DNA of 13,684 bases from contig JAQVUQ010000030.1 in assembly GCA_028699365.1 (NCBI GenBank), forward strand, positions 1 through 13,684. Direction: 5' to 3'. Positions 5,963-13,684 of the stretch are shown piece by piece (the first letter of the stretch is position 1; each line of letters starts with the position of its first letter). The position numbers were made by a program, and so were the translations under genes. The notes beneath the pieces were generated by a model that worked only from the letters and a program-made list of their open reading frames with translations, was not told where the DNA came from and searched no databases. This DNA comes from a bacterium (lineage in GTDB: Bacteria; UBP13; UBA5359).

Positions 5963-6709
5963 CTACGTTTCCGGCATAGTCAGCAGTCTGGGAGCCTCAT
6001 TGAACCAGTGGCTTTTAAAAGCTTCCGTATCGTTCCAGGAAACGATGAAATCCATCAGCGGAGCGTTGGGATGCCGCTTCTGCCAGAGATAGACCCAAGC
6101 GGCAGCGTAGCTGTATGACCAGTGATCATCCAGCAGTCGCCGGCGGCACTCGCTGTCGCTTTTAATTGCCGGCAGCAGGTGCTGCTTGAGATCGTCGGGG
6201 ATATCGGAATCGGCCAGGAATTTCTTCTCGATATTTCTGGCCGTGACGGTACTCATCTGCAGCGACCCGAAGGTCTTGCCGATAGGTATTCCCCTGGAGC
6301 AGGCATAGTTCTGCAGATCCGTCCAGATGTTGGCGTAGCCGCGTTCGAATTCCGTGATGGCGTAGAGCAGTTCCGGATTGCGCAGGCGGAACCTTCTGGC
6401 GGCCAGCCTTGCGCGTTGCGACTGGCAGCGTTTGTCGGACTTTTCATCCCTTAAAGCCGTTACTACTCTGTGTTCCATGCCGCTCTGTATGGCCGTGACC
6501 GGTTGCGCTTTATCCAGGGTGGCGTGCCATCTCCTGTTCTCGTCCGGACGCAGGGTATAGTAATAACGATCGAAAACAGCAATGGAGAAGCCTTCTCTGG
6601 CCATGGCATCCAGCTTATTCTCGTACTGTATGGCGGCTGTAGCCGGCAAAAGCAGCAGGAGCGCTGTTATAGCGGCTGTTTTCATCGATACTGGGACTCT
6701 AAAGCTCAT
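5963..6709 (-). CDS. Secreted protein with a possible lysozyme-like domain
   Basis: A 248-residue exported protein. Residues 1-28 form a signal peptide: basic start, hydrophobic stretch TAAITALLLLLPA, likely cleavage after ATAA. The family is not clear, but the middle resembles a lytic transglycosylase/lysozyme fold. PELLYAITEFERGY (about 112-125) has a glutamate, E120, where the catalytic one would be. GKTFGSLQMSTVTAR (about 143-157) resembles the G-L-M-Q-L-M-P-x-T-A-R segment, and YSYAAAWVYLW (about 200-210) resembles the late helix. Three or more cysteines suggest extracytoplasmic folding. I chose ATG 6709 because GGAG lies about 10 bases upstream. A TTG at 6733 and an ATG at 6685 are alternatives. 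It converges on the Smr gene. Confidence 0.75.
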   Translation of the reverse strand: MSFRVPVSMKTAAITALLLLLPATAAIQYENKLDAMAREGFSIAVFDRYYYTLRPDENRRWHATLDKAQPVTAIQSGMEHRVVTALRDEKSDKRCQSQRARLAARRFRLRNPELLYAITEFERGYANIWTDLQNYACSRGIPIGKTFGSLQMSTVTARNIEKKFLADSDIPDDLKQHLLPAIKSDSECRRRLLDDHWSYSYAAAWVYLWQKRHPNAPLMDFIVSWNDTEAFKSHWFNEAPRLLTMPET

Positions 6710-6777
6710 GTCGCATGTGCTCCGATCAGACAAGCATAAAGCAGTATGACTATCATTTTATGCCCCGTTACACAATC

Positions 6778-6786
6778 ATTATAGCA
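6778..6786 (-). promoter_or_regulatory. Extended -10 promoter for the minus-strand secreted protein
   Basis: On the minus strand the bases read TGC-TATAAT, a perfect extended -10, about 70 bases before the chosen ATG at 6709. No good -35 is visible, as is common for extended -10 promoters. Confidence 0.5.
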
Positions 6787-6862
6787 TAAGACGATGCCGT
6801 CGGACCATGGTCTGTCCCGTATATTCCCAGCATTGCGCTATGCTGAAACGGATGATTCATTG

Positions 6863-6871
6863 TGATATAAT
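6863..6871 (+). promoter_or_regulatory. Extended -10 promoter toward the GH31 gene
   Basis: TGA-TATAAT at 6863-6871 is an extended -10 facing the GH31 gene. It would give a leader of about 155 bases that contains the shared block at 6916-6990. No convincing -35 lies 16-18 bases upstream. Confidence 0.45.
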
Positions 6872-6915
6872 CTTAACAATATCAAAGTGATTATCAATAC
6901 TGACAAGCAAAGAAC

Positions 6916-6990
6916 AAGTCGTTATTTTACAAATAAAATCGTTTCTTTTTAAATACCCGGGCGCTTGATAGGGATATACTGTAACTCGTG
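6916..6990 (+). promoter_or_regulatory. Shared promoter/operator block, GH31 copy
   Basis: This block matches 10079-10153 upstream of the GntR/LacI gene: AAGTC, TACAAATAAAAT, AAATAC, then TTG, GG and TATACTGTA in the same order and nearly the same spacing. From AAATAC through TATACTGTA 23 of 33 bases agree with no gap. TATACT (6975-6980) would serve as a -10, with no proper -35, as expected of an activator-dependent promoter. Both copies are followed by AACCGA and AACGGAA (7000-7015 here). Confidence 0.55.
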
Positions 6991-7031
6991 GAGAAGTAAA
7001 ACCGAGAGAACGGAATGGAGAATATTATAAG

Positions 7032-9191
7032 ATGGAATTCAGGCTGAACGAAAGTCTTTGCCTTGGAGCTGCAGCAATATCTGAAACTGTTTTTCGTGTT
7101 TCCATCTTTCCGCACGGCACGGAACCGGGGTCTGCTCTGGATCGTTACGGGTTCCAGAATAGTGCTGATCCTTTGACCAAAGCCGAGTTTGCCGCGAATG
7201 ACAGCGCAGGCGAACTGGTGGCCGGTGCTAACAGGCTTATCATCGCAGCCGGTGATAAACCGCAAATAGAGCTCAGTGTTGATAACGCGATCATTTTATC
7301 AGGCAGACTGAACATAGGCAGGGGAGAGGACTGCAGACACTCGGTTGAATTTGATTTGTCGGAAAACGAGAGGCTGTTCGGTCTTGGCGACCAGACCAGG
7401 GACAGAATAGAGCATCGCGGCAGCCGGGCCAGGATGTGGGTGTCTAACGTCAGCTCATATATTCCAATTCCCTTTCTCATGAGCAGTCGCGGCTACGGCA
7501 TATTCGTCAACACCACCAGCGACCACCGCTGGGATCTGGGCAAGGATGATCCGGGAAAGCTCAGGATCACTGTACCCGGCAAAAGCCTGGATATCTATCT
7601 CTTCTGTGCCTCGGATCCCAAGGCTCTGTTGTCGGCCTATACTGATATAACCGGGAAGCCGGACCTCCCTCCCAAATGGTCTTTCGGCCTATGGTTTGTG
7701 TGCAGGAATTTTGCGGGTGATCATCAGGTATTGGATGATGCTCTGAACTTCAGAGATCGTGCCCTGCCTTGTGATGTCATATCGCTGGAGCCGGGCTGGA
7801 TGCAGGAGTATTACGATTACAGCACAGATAAAAAATGGCATAAAGAGAGGTTCTCCATACCTTCATACAATGTCAGGCATAGCTTTATCTCTGCTCTTAA
7901 GAGAATGGGCTTCAAGTTCAGCCTTTGGTTATGCAACGACTATGACCTGAGCTATGAGGCCGAGCGTCGAACTGGAGGTGCGGTTGAAGGCAGGAAGAAT
8001 GACTGGGACGGTTTTAGCGAGGACGATACTGAACAGGATGCCCATTTCACCGCCCCTACGGTTATGGACAAGATCACCAAACCGGAGGAGCCGTGGTTTG
8101 AGCACCTGAAGAAGTTCGTCGATCAGGGTGCCGATATGTTCAAGCAGGACGGAGCCTTGCAGGTAACTGAACATCCGGACAGGCTTTGGGGCAACGGCAT
8201 GAGCGACAAGGAGATGCATAACCTGTATCCGCTGCTCTACTCTCAGCAGATGTACGAGGGCTTTAAAGAGCATACCGGGCGCAGGCCGTGCTGCTTTACC
8301 GCTGCCGGCTGGGCCGGACTGCAAAGGTATACCGGCACCTGGACCGGAGATACCGGCGGCGAGGCCAAGACACTGGTAGCCTGTCTCAATCTGGCCCTGT
8401 CCGGGCACTCCAACGTTACCTGCGATATGGAAGTGACGACCAGGGAAGGCATCCATTACGGCTTTCTTATGACCTGGGCTCAGGTCAACTCCTGGAACTA
8501 TTTCCGTCATCCCTGGCTGCTGGGCGATGAACTCTACCCCGTATTCAGGGATTACGACCACCTGCGCAGCCGCCTTATTCCCTACTTGTATACCTATGCT
8601 TACGAAGCGCATAAAACCGGCATACCGGTGATGCGGCCCATGGCGCTGGAGTTTCCCGAGGCCACCGCGTTAGACGACTGCCTGACGCAGTACTGTCTGG
8701 GCAGAGAGTTTCTGGTAACTGCCTTCACTGATACGGTGCGCCTGCCTGCTGGAAAATGGTACGATTACTGGACTAAGCAGCCCTTGGCCGGGCCGGTGGA
8801 TATGGTCTATAACCCACCGCAGAACAGAGGTGGGGGCCTGTTTGTGCGCGCCAATTCCATTATTCCCCTGGGACCGGTGAAGGACTACGTGGGACAGAAG
8901 AGCGACCAGGGCATGAGCCTGGAGATCTATCTGGAGGAGAACGGCGAGGCATCCTTCACCATGTATGACGACGATGGTGTCAGCTTCGATTATCGGCAAG
9001 GTGCTTTCAATCTTTATCGCTTTAAAGCCGGGCTTACGGGTGGCAGCCTCCACCTTGAGATACCCTCACAGATAAATATCGGGGATATCGCCGTCTATAC
9101 GGAGAATTCTCCGGATAAGGCGTTTCTTAACGGGACGCAGATCTCTTTTGAGCAGACGGATAATGCTCTGGTGATCAGGAATAGCCGCTGA
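7032..9191 (+). CDS. Glycoside hydrolase family 31 (alpha-glycosidase)
   Basis: A 719-residue GH31 enzyme without a signal peptide, so probably cytoplasmic. The N-terminal beta-sandwich ends in RLFGLGDQT and IPFLMSSRGYGIFVNT (about residues 114-160). The TIM barrel begins at LPPKWSFGLWF (about 213). The nucleophile is D373 in GADMFKQDGA, matching the FKTD pattern of YicI-type alpha-xylosidases. The acid/base is D440 in GTWTGDTGG. FRHPW and RLIPYLYTYAYEAH follow, then C-terminal beta domains with the YDDDG motif (about 648). The segment before the acid/base reads FTAAGWAGLQRY, where the family usually has an Arg-Ser. The substrate is therefore uncertain. The ATG has GGAG 11 bases upstream. The AraC regulator follows after 46 bases. 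Confidence 0.9.
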   Translation: MEFRLNESLCLGAAAISETVFRVSIFPHGTEPGSALDRYGFQNSADPLTKAEFAANDSAGELVAGANRLIIAAGDKPQIELSVDNAIILSGRLNIGRGEDCRHSVEFDLSENERLFGLGDQTRDRIEHRGSRARMWVSNVSSYIPIPFLMSSRGYGIFVNTTSDHRWDLGKDDPGKLRITVPGKSLDIYLFCASDPKALLSAYTDITGKPDLPPKWSFGLWFVCRNFAGDHQVLDDALNFRDRALPCDVISLEPGWMQEYYDYSTDKKWHKERFSIPSYNVRHSFISALKRMGFKFSLWLCNDYDLSYEAERRTGGAVEGRKNDWDGFSEDDTEQDAHFTAPTVMDKITKPEEPWFEHLKKFVDQGADMFKQDGALQVTEHPDRLWGNGMSDKEMHNLYPLLYSQQMYEGFKEHTGRRPCCFTAAGWAGLQRYTGTWTGDTGGEAKTLVACLNLALSGHSNVTCDMEVTTREGIHYGFLMTWAQVNSWNYFRHPWLLGDELYPVFRDYDHLRSRLIPYLYTYAYEAHKTGIPVMRPMALEFPEATALDDCLTQYCLGREFLVTAFTDTVRLPAGKWYDYWTKQPLAGPVDMVYNPPQNRGGGLFVRANSIIPLGPVKDYVGQKSDQGMSLEIYLEENGEASFTMYDDDGVSFDYRQGAFNLYRFKAGLTGGSLHLEIPSQINIGDIAVYTENSPDKAFLNGTQISFEQTDNALVIRNSR

Positions 9192-9237
9192 AATGGGCGG
9201 TACTGTTGTGTTATGACAGGGGTGAGGTCGGCACAGT

Positions 9238-10080
9238 ATGATGAAGCTGGCACAAATTAATCCCGTGGTTCGAAGAGCCGGAAAGACGACTTTTCACCCC
9301 GGCTACGACGGCAGCGCAACTTCCTGGCCCGTTCCGGATCACGACCTTCATCTGGCTTATCGCGGCCGAGGTGCGTTGGTGATCGACGGCTGCCGATACA
9401 GTATGGGAGCCGGGGATGTCGTCACGGTCTTTCCCGGCGAGTCTTTCCACGTCGAGGTGGAGGGAGATAAGCCTTTCTCCAGGTATTACGTGCATTTCGA
9501 TTTCTTCAGAGGCGAGGCGGAGCGTTTGCTGGCGCCGGTTGTAAATAACGGCGATACCTGGCCCAGGCATGCCAGGCTTATGTACGATACCCGTGCCAGG
9601 GTCCTTTGTGCGGATATCGTTCTGCGAGCCATAAGTCGCAACAACGAAGAAGCTTCCTGTGTTATAACCGAGGGCAATATGCGATCTCTTCTCGGCATCA
9701 TTTCCGAACAGTACAAAGTTCGACAAGCTGAAGAAGATACAGCCTACTCCAAGTGCCGCAAAAACATCCTTCGGGCGGAAAAATTCATCCGGGAGAACTA
9801 CCGGCGAAACATTACGCTGTCCGAGATTGCCGAGGTAGGCGGTTTCTGCCCCGATTACTTCAGACGGGCCTTCAAGACTCTGACAGGAAGCACACCGCTG
9901 GATTATCTTATCAATTATCGCCTGACCGAGGCCAAACGGCTGATGGTGGAGACAGACCAGTCTATCAGTGAGATCGCCCGCCAGGTCGGGTATGACGATA
10001 TACATTACTTCAGTTATCTGTTCAGGCACAGAGAGGGCATCTCTCCTTCAGAATTCATCACCAGACTGGCAATAGAATAA
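9238..10080 (+). CDS. AraC-family transcriptional regulator
   Basis: A 280-residue regulator. Residues about 15-95 form a cupin-type effector-binding domain (HLAYRGRGALVIDG, GDVVTVFPGESFHV, YYVHFDFF), expected to bind a sugar. Residues about 175-277 hold two helix-turn-helix units: ITLSEIAEVGGFCPDYFRRAF, then SISEIARQVGYDDIHYFSYLFR ending in GISPSEF, the classic AraC signature. GGGGTGAGG lies about 10 bases before ATG 9238, and the next codon is also ATG. It follows the GH31 gene by 46 bases with no visible promoter, so it is probably co-transcribed. A role in activating the GH31 and GntR/LacI promoters is inferred from the shared upstream block. Confidence 0.93.
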   Translation: MMKLAQINPVVRRAGKTTFHPGYDGSATSWPVPDHDLHLAYRGRGALVIDGCRYSMGAGDVVTVFPGESFHVEVEGDKPFSRYYVHFDFFRGEAERLLAPVVNNGDTWPRHARLMYDTRARVLCADIVLRAISRNNEEASCVITEGNMRSLLGIISEQYKVRQAEEDTAYSKCRKNILRAEKFIRENYRRNITLSEIAEVGGFCPDYFRRAFKTLTGSTPLDYLINYRLTEAKRLMVETDQSISEIARQVGYDDIHYFSYLFRHREGISPSEFITRLAIE

Positions 10081-10153
10081 GTCTGCTTTTCTACAATAAA
10101 ATACACTTCCGTATAAATACAGGGATAATTGCACGGTATATACTGTAGTTGTG
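10079..10153 (+). promoter_or_regulatory. Shared promoter/operator block, GntR/LacI copy
   Basis: Second copy of the block at 6916-6990. AAGTC overlaps the AraC stop, followed by TACAATAAAAT, AAATAC (10115-10120), TTG (10129), GG and TATACTGTA (10139-10147). The distance from AAATAC to TATACT is 24 bases in both copies. GCAC (10131-10134) and GTGC (10151-10154) flank the -10-like sequence as a weak inverted repeat. AACCGA and AACGGAA follow at 10206-10218. Confidence 0.55.
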
Positions 10154-10265
10154 CTTCTGCGTAGCCAAGGCTTATATTCAGCTTGGAGAGATAAAGGCAA
10201 AGATCAACCGAAACGGAAGGAATCCCAAAGGGGATGTCGAATATTTAACTTATAAAAGTGCCTCG

Positions 10266-10285
10266 ATGCACGGTGCATGGTGCAC
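10266..10285. promoter_or_regulatory. Overlapping GTGCA palindromes, possible operator
   Basis: ATGCAC-G-GTGCAT (10266-10278) is a perfect odd-length palindrome, overlapped by GTGCA-TGG-TGCAC (10273-10285). They lie just upstream of the AAGGAG of the GntR/LacI gene, a position that suits autorepression. Confidence 0.45.
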
Positions 10286-10305
10286 TCTGAATAAGGAGAA
10301 CGATA

Positions 10306-11370
10306 TTGAGCCCTAAATATAAGCAATTGGCAACGATTCTGAAAGAAGACATCCGATCTAACTGGAAGCCGAATGAGAAATACCATTCACAACGCGCGTT
10401 GATATCCCGGTATGGGGTGAGCTTTTCCACTGTAGAGCGTGCCCTGGGAGTGCTGTGTGACGAAGGGTTTCTGGCTTGTGCCCACGGCAAGGGAACGTTT
10501 GTCAGAGATCACGATGTCAAACGGGAGACAGGCGTTAATGTTTATTTGCCTATGAGAGGATCAAAATCCAATATCTTCAACAGCTACTACAGTGGTGGGA
10601 TATTTAACGGCATGGAACGCTTCCTCTTGACAGTGGACGCATCACTAATGCTGCTCTCTCTTGATGACTTTGAAGAAGCCGGCGACAGGTCGCTTTTTAA
10701 AGGACGGTCGGGAGTGATCTTTGTTTTTTTCAGGGATGCGCAGAGAGACACGGTGGAGGCGTTGCGCAAAAGCGGAGTGCCGATGGTTGTGATCGGTAAC
10801 TATATGTCGGATACGGCCATGCCGCTGATCGACGGCGATAACGAGGGCGGTGTTCGTCTGATGGTTGATTATCTGATCAAAAAGGGGCATCGTCGTATCG
10901 GATATGTATATTCCGAGATGGATACCGTTCATGAAGCCGACAGGCTGCGGGCATTTAAGAACGCTATGACGGAGTTTGGTCTGCCTGTTGTGCCGGAATG
11001 GCAGTTGGCAGTCGGTTGCAGCGTGCTGGCGGATGATAAAAAGTCCGACTTGAACAGGATTTTTAAAGATGAAAACCGACCTACAGCCCTTGCGTTCAGC
11101 AGCTTTTATCCTGTAGCTATGCCGCTAATGTCTGAACTGCGGCGTATGGGGCTGAGATTGCCCGGGGACGTATCTATTATCGGCTTTGATGATCCGGAGT
11201 GGGCTATGCATAGCGATCCTCCATTAACGATTATAAAACAGCCTCTGGAAGAGATAGGCTGGCATGCTGCACAGAAGCTGGTAAGCTTAATCAAAGGAGA
11301 GGTCGTTGTCCAGAGAGAGATTCTGCCGATGAAGGTAGTGGAGAGAGCTTCCGTTGTTGTGTGCAGGTGA
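10306..11370 (+). CDS. GntR/LacI chimeric transcriptional regulator (AraR-like layout)
   Basis: A 354-residue regulator with an N-terminal GntR-type winged helix (residues about 3-68: YKQLATILKEDIRSNW, SQRALISRYGVSFSTVERAL, HGKGTFVRD). It is joined to a LacI-type sugar-binding domain (about 75-350: SGVIFVFF, VPMVVIGNY, DGDNEGGVRLMVDYL, GHRRIGYVY, DVSIIGFDDPEWA, LTIIKQPLEEIGWHAAQKL). This layout is known from AraR of Bacillus, a repressor released by sugar. The TTG start has AAGGAG at 10293-10298 with 7-base spacing and places the winged helix at the very N-terminus. The gene probably has its own promoter in the 225-base gap upstream and reads on into the secreted protein gene 58 bases downstream. 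The ligand is not identifiable. Confidence 0.92.
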   Translation: MSPKYKQLATILKEDIRSNWKPNEKYHSQRALISRYGVSFSTVERALGVLCDEGFLACAHGKGTFVRDHDVKRETGVNVYLPMRGSKSNIFNSYYSGGIFNGMERFLLTVDASLMLLSLDDFEEAGDRSLFKGRSGVIFVFFRDAQRDTVEALRKSGVPMVVIGNYMSDTAMPLIDGDNEGGVRLMVDYLIKKGHRRIGYVYSEMDTVHEADRLRAFKNAMTEFGLPVVPEWQLAVGCSVLADDKKSDLNRIFKDENRPTALAFSSFYPVAMPLMSELRRMGLRLPGDVSIIGFDDPEWAMHSDPPLTIIKQPLEEIGWHAAQKLVSLIKGEVVVQREILPMKVVERASVVVCR

Positions 11371-11428
11371 GCAGGCGTTATTATCGCTAAGGAAGACTGC
11401 TTGACATGAATAAGAGAGGTGCAAGCAA

Positions 11429-13684
11429 ATGATGGTAGGAAAAAGTATAACAAATCTGTTAGTTATATGCGGCGTTTTAGCCGGAACAATGTGCGGGATA
11501 AGCCGGGCACAGGCAGCGGATCCCGACCTGGTACAATCTTCACCGCGTTCAGTCTTTTTACGCATGGAGAAGGATGCTGAACTGGAGCTGACGGCCCGGG
11601 GCGGCGAAAAACTGAGCGGTGGACTTATACAGGTATATGTGAACGATAAACTCTATCGGGAGTATACTATTCCTGTGGTGTCGTCCGGTAGCGATTATCG
11701 CGTCAGTATTCCGGTCAATACCGGCCTTAAGACAGGTGACTACAGTGTGAAAGCCGTTCTCAAGGTCAACGGTGACACTCCCACTGATCTTACCAGGAGC
11801 TTCAAGTATGTGATCGTCCCGCGTCGTCTGCCGCACCGCATGCCTGTAATAATGTGGGGGGGGCCTTTGAGAAGGGAGTGGGCGGATTACGGTGCTCAGA
11901 GCGAGCGGGGACGACTGATGGACGAAATCGAACGGCTTAAGCGTCTCGGCTTCAGCCACTGCTTCCTTCTGCCGTCGGCTAAAGTCGTCGATTACAAGTC
12001 CGTTTTCGACAGCGGCTCTCCGCAGGATGCAGCGCCTCTGCCGGAGGCAGCGTCTATATTCGATGCTGCTCTGGAGAACGATTTCAGATTCTGTCTGCAA
12101 GCTTATTCCGGTTATATGCTCCGGTACGATGGCGAGATACAGAAGCGGTTGGTACGCGTTGACAGATACGGCAGTCACTATAGCACTAAAAATGTTAAGG
12201 AGAAAGATATCTGCTGGCTCTTCCCCGCCACAGAGAAGTATAACTATGACTTCGGTGCTACCATCGCCCGAACTTATGGAAGGTTTCCGGCTGTCGACGG
12301 GGTCCTGATCAATTCGGAAGCCAGGGATCAGACAAGACCATGCTTCCATGAGCATGACCGGGCCGCTTTCCGCAAGTATTCGGGCGTAGACATACCGGCG
12401 GAGGTTGCGAACAAGCGCGGCGTACCTTACAAGGATATCAAGGATTTCGATCCTCTGCGCGTAGTGGATGACAACAATCCGATCTACCTTTACTATAAGT
12501 GGTTCTGGAAGCAGGGGGACGGCTGGAATGCCGTGCAGAGTGCCGTCAGCCAAGGGGTGAAGTCTACCGGGCGCGCCAACATGTGGACGTGGTACGATCC
12601 GGCGGTGCGGGTGCCCAGCGTTTACGGCAGCGGCGGGATGGTGGACTATATCTCCAACTGGAGCTATACCACGCCGGAGCCGCTGCATCCGGCCATGTCC
12701 ACCGATAATCTGCTGGCCATGAGTAAAGGTTCTTCCAGGCTGGATCAGGGAGTTATGTCCATGACCCAACTGATCTGGCGCCGGCATCAATCTGCTCCTG
12801 TAAAGGGAGAAAGCGCATCTTCACTGGCGCCCTGGGAGGCGGATCATGACAAAGCCACCTTTATAACCATCGCTCCCATGCACCTGCGGGAGGCCTTCTG
12901 GGCCATGATATCCCGGCCGGTCAAAGGCATAATGTTTCACGGCTGGGGGTCCCTGGTCTGGGCGGGAGATAAGGGATATACCTATACCAACCCCAATACG
13001 CAGCAGGTGCTGACAAAGCTTACTAAGGAAGTGGTCGAGCCGTTGGGACCCACACTCATGCAGGTGCCCGGCGTAAAGAGTGATGTAGCCTTTTTGCAGA
13101 GTTTTGCCTCAGAGATGCTTGCCGGTCGCGGCACATACGGCTGGGGCGGAAACTGGGGCAACGATGCCTATGCCGTTCTGGAATATGCCCAACTCCAGCC
13201 GGAGATAGTCTTTGACGAGACGATAGTTGAAAAGGGGCTGGACGGGTTCAAGGTGCTGGTACTGGCAGACTGCGATGTGCTGACCAGAAAGACAGTAGAG
13301 CGGATCAAGGCGTTTCAGGTTGCCGGGGGCATAGTGATCGGCGACGAGAACCTGGCTCCGGCTGTTAAACCTGATATTCTGCTCCCACATTACGCTCGCC
13401 GGCCAAACCGGGCAAAAGAGGCCAGGGAGGCGCTGCTGTCCAGGGCGGCAGCCTTGCGACGGGAACTGGACGGTCGTTACTCCCGTTATGCCGAGTCGAC
13501 CAATCCCAATGTTATAACTTACCGCAGACGATACGGAACAACCGATTACCTCTTTGCCATCAATGACAGCCGGGAGTGCGGTACGTATGTAGGGCAGTAT
13601 GGGATGGGGCTGGAAGACGGCCTGCCGTCGAAGACGGAACTGCTGGTGAGCGGGAAGAAGAGATATATTTACGATCTTGTTTCG
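11429..13684 (+). CDS. Large secreted glycosidase-like protein (cut by window edge)
   Basis: The frame is open from ATG 11429 to the last base, 752 codons without a stop. Residues 1-30 are a signal peptide (LLVICGVLAGTMCG, cleavage near AQAA). Residues about 40-130 look like a beta-sandwich (AELELTARGG, YRVSIPVNTG, FKYVIVP). The middle resembles a glycosidase TIM barrel: MPVIMWGG, EIERLKRLGFSHCFLLPS, GVLINSEARD (E297, a candidate acid) and GIMFHGWGSL near 500. Residues about 605-640 (FKVLVLADCDVLTRKTVE then VAGGIVIGD) resemble the flavodoxin-like domain of GH42 beta-galactosidases. No family is certain. GAGAGG lies at 11414-11419, and the gene follows the GntR/LacI gene by 58 bases. It may release sugars used by the GH31 enzyme. 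Confidence 0.8.
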   Translation, partial: MMVGKSITNLLVICGVLAGTMCGISRAQAADPDLVQSSPRSVFLRMEKDAELELTARGGEKLSGGLIQVYVNDKLYREYTIPVVSSGSDYRVSIPVNTGLKTGDYSVKAVLKVNGDTPTDLTRSFKYVIVPRRLPHRMPVIMWGGPLRREWADYGAQSERGRLMDEIERLKRLGFSHCFLLPSAKVVDYKSVFDSGSPQDAAPLPEAASIFDAALENDFRFCLQAYSGYMLRYDGEIQKRLVRVDRYGSHYSTKNVKEKDICWLFPATEKYNYDFGATIARTYGRFPAVDGVLINSEARDQTRPCFHEHDRAAFRKYSGVDIPAEVANKRGVPYKDIKDFDPLRVVDDNNPIYLYYKWFWKQGDGWNAVQSAVSQGVKSTGRANMWTWYDPAVRVPSVYGSGGMVDYISNWSYTTPEPLHPAMSTDNLLAMSKGSSRLDQGVMSMTQLIWRRHQSAPVKGESASSLAPWEADHDKATFITIAPMHLREAFWAMISRPVKGIMFHGWGSLVWAGDKGYTYTNPNTQQVLTKLTKEVVEPLGPTLMQVPGVKSDVAFLQSFASEMLAGRGTYGWGGNWGNDAYAVLEYAQLQPEIVFDETIVEKGLDGFKVLVLADCDVLTRKTVERIKAFQVAGGIVIGDENLAPAVKPDILLPHYARRPNRAKEAREALLSRAAALRRELDGRYSRYAESTNPNVITYRRRYGTTDYLFAINDSRECGTYVGQYGMGLEDGLPSKTELLVSGKKRYIYDLVS

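Noticed and set aside
7929-8612. 227-codon minus-strand ORF inside the GH31 gene
   Set aside because: Shadow; the + strand holds both catalytic motifs of GH31.
10219-10229. GGAATCCCAAA in the GntR/LacI leader, matching part of the composite repeat head
   Set aside because: Only 11 bases match and no heptamers or hairpin follow, so it is probably chance.
11558-12790. 410-codon minus-strand ORF
   Set aside because: Lies wholly opposite the secreted protein gene, has no recognisable domain and no convincing ribosome binding site. The + strand frame has a signal peptide and continuous protein-like composition.

Overview
The window reads as a bacterial chromosome fragment of moderate GC, with strong Shine-Dalgarno sites and ATG, GTG and TTG starts. 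I cannot place it to phylum. The GntR/LacI chimera, AraC regulator and large secreted glycosidase-like protein in the right half resemble carbohydrate loci of Planctomycetes, Lentisphaerae and Armatimonadota, but this is only an impression. I saw no rRNA, tRNA, CRISPR array, transposase or integrase.

Left block (1-3295, all +): the tail of an upstream gene, a small membrane-anchored protein, an orphan hydantoinase/oxoprolinase-family ATPase-fold protein (HyuA-like, no HyuB next to it) and a multi-spanning membrane protein. They are packed within 5-15 bases of each other and look like one operon of unknown function.

Middle block (3296-5962): a short TIM-barrel protein, a NIF3-family metalloprotein and a small Smr-domain protein whose ATG overlaps the NIF3 stop. 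The gaps here are full of tandem heptanucleotide repeats. Four of these belong to one composite repeat: a 17-base head, an AAC-rich heptamer tract, then a 6-bp/3-nt GC hairpin. A perfect 14-bp hairpin sits over the Smr stop codon. It is followed by a 155-bp nested inverted-repeat element between the convergent Smr and secreted-protein genes.

Right block (5963-13684): a minus-strand secreted protein with faint lysozyme/lytic-transglycosylase features, then a + strand carbohydrate cluster. The cluster holds a GH31 glycosidase, an AraC regulator, a GntR/LacI chimeric regulator and a large secreted glycosidase-like protein that runs off the right edge. The regions upstream of the GH31 and GntR/LacI genes share a promoter-like block (AAATAC, 18 bases, TATACTGTA, plus upstream and downstream matches), suggesting common control.

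Most likely novelties: the composite heptamer/hairpin repeat family, the shared promoter block, the HyuA-plus-membrane-protein operon, and the divergent secreted glycosidase-like and lysozyme-like proteins.
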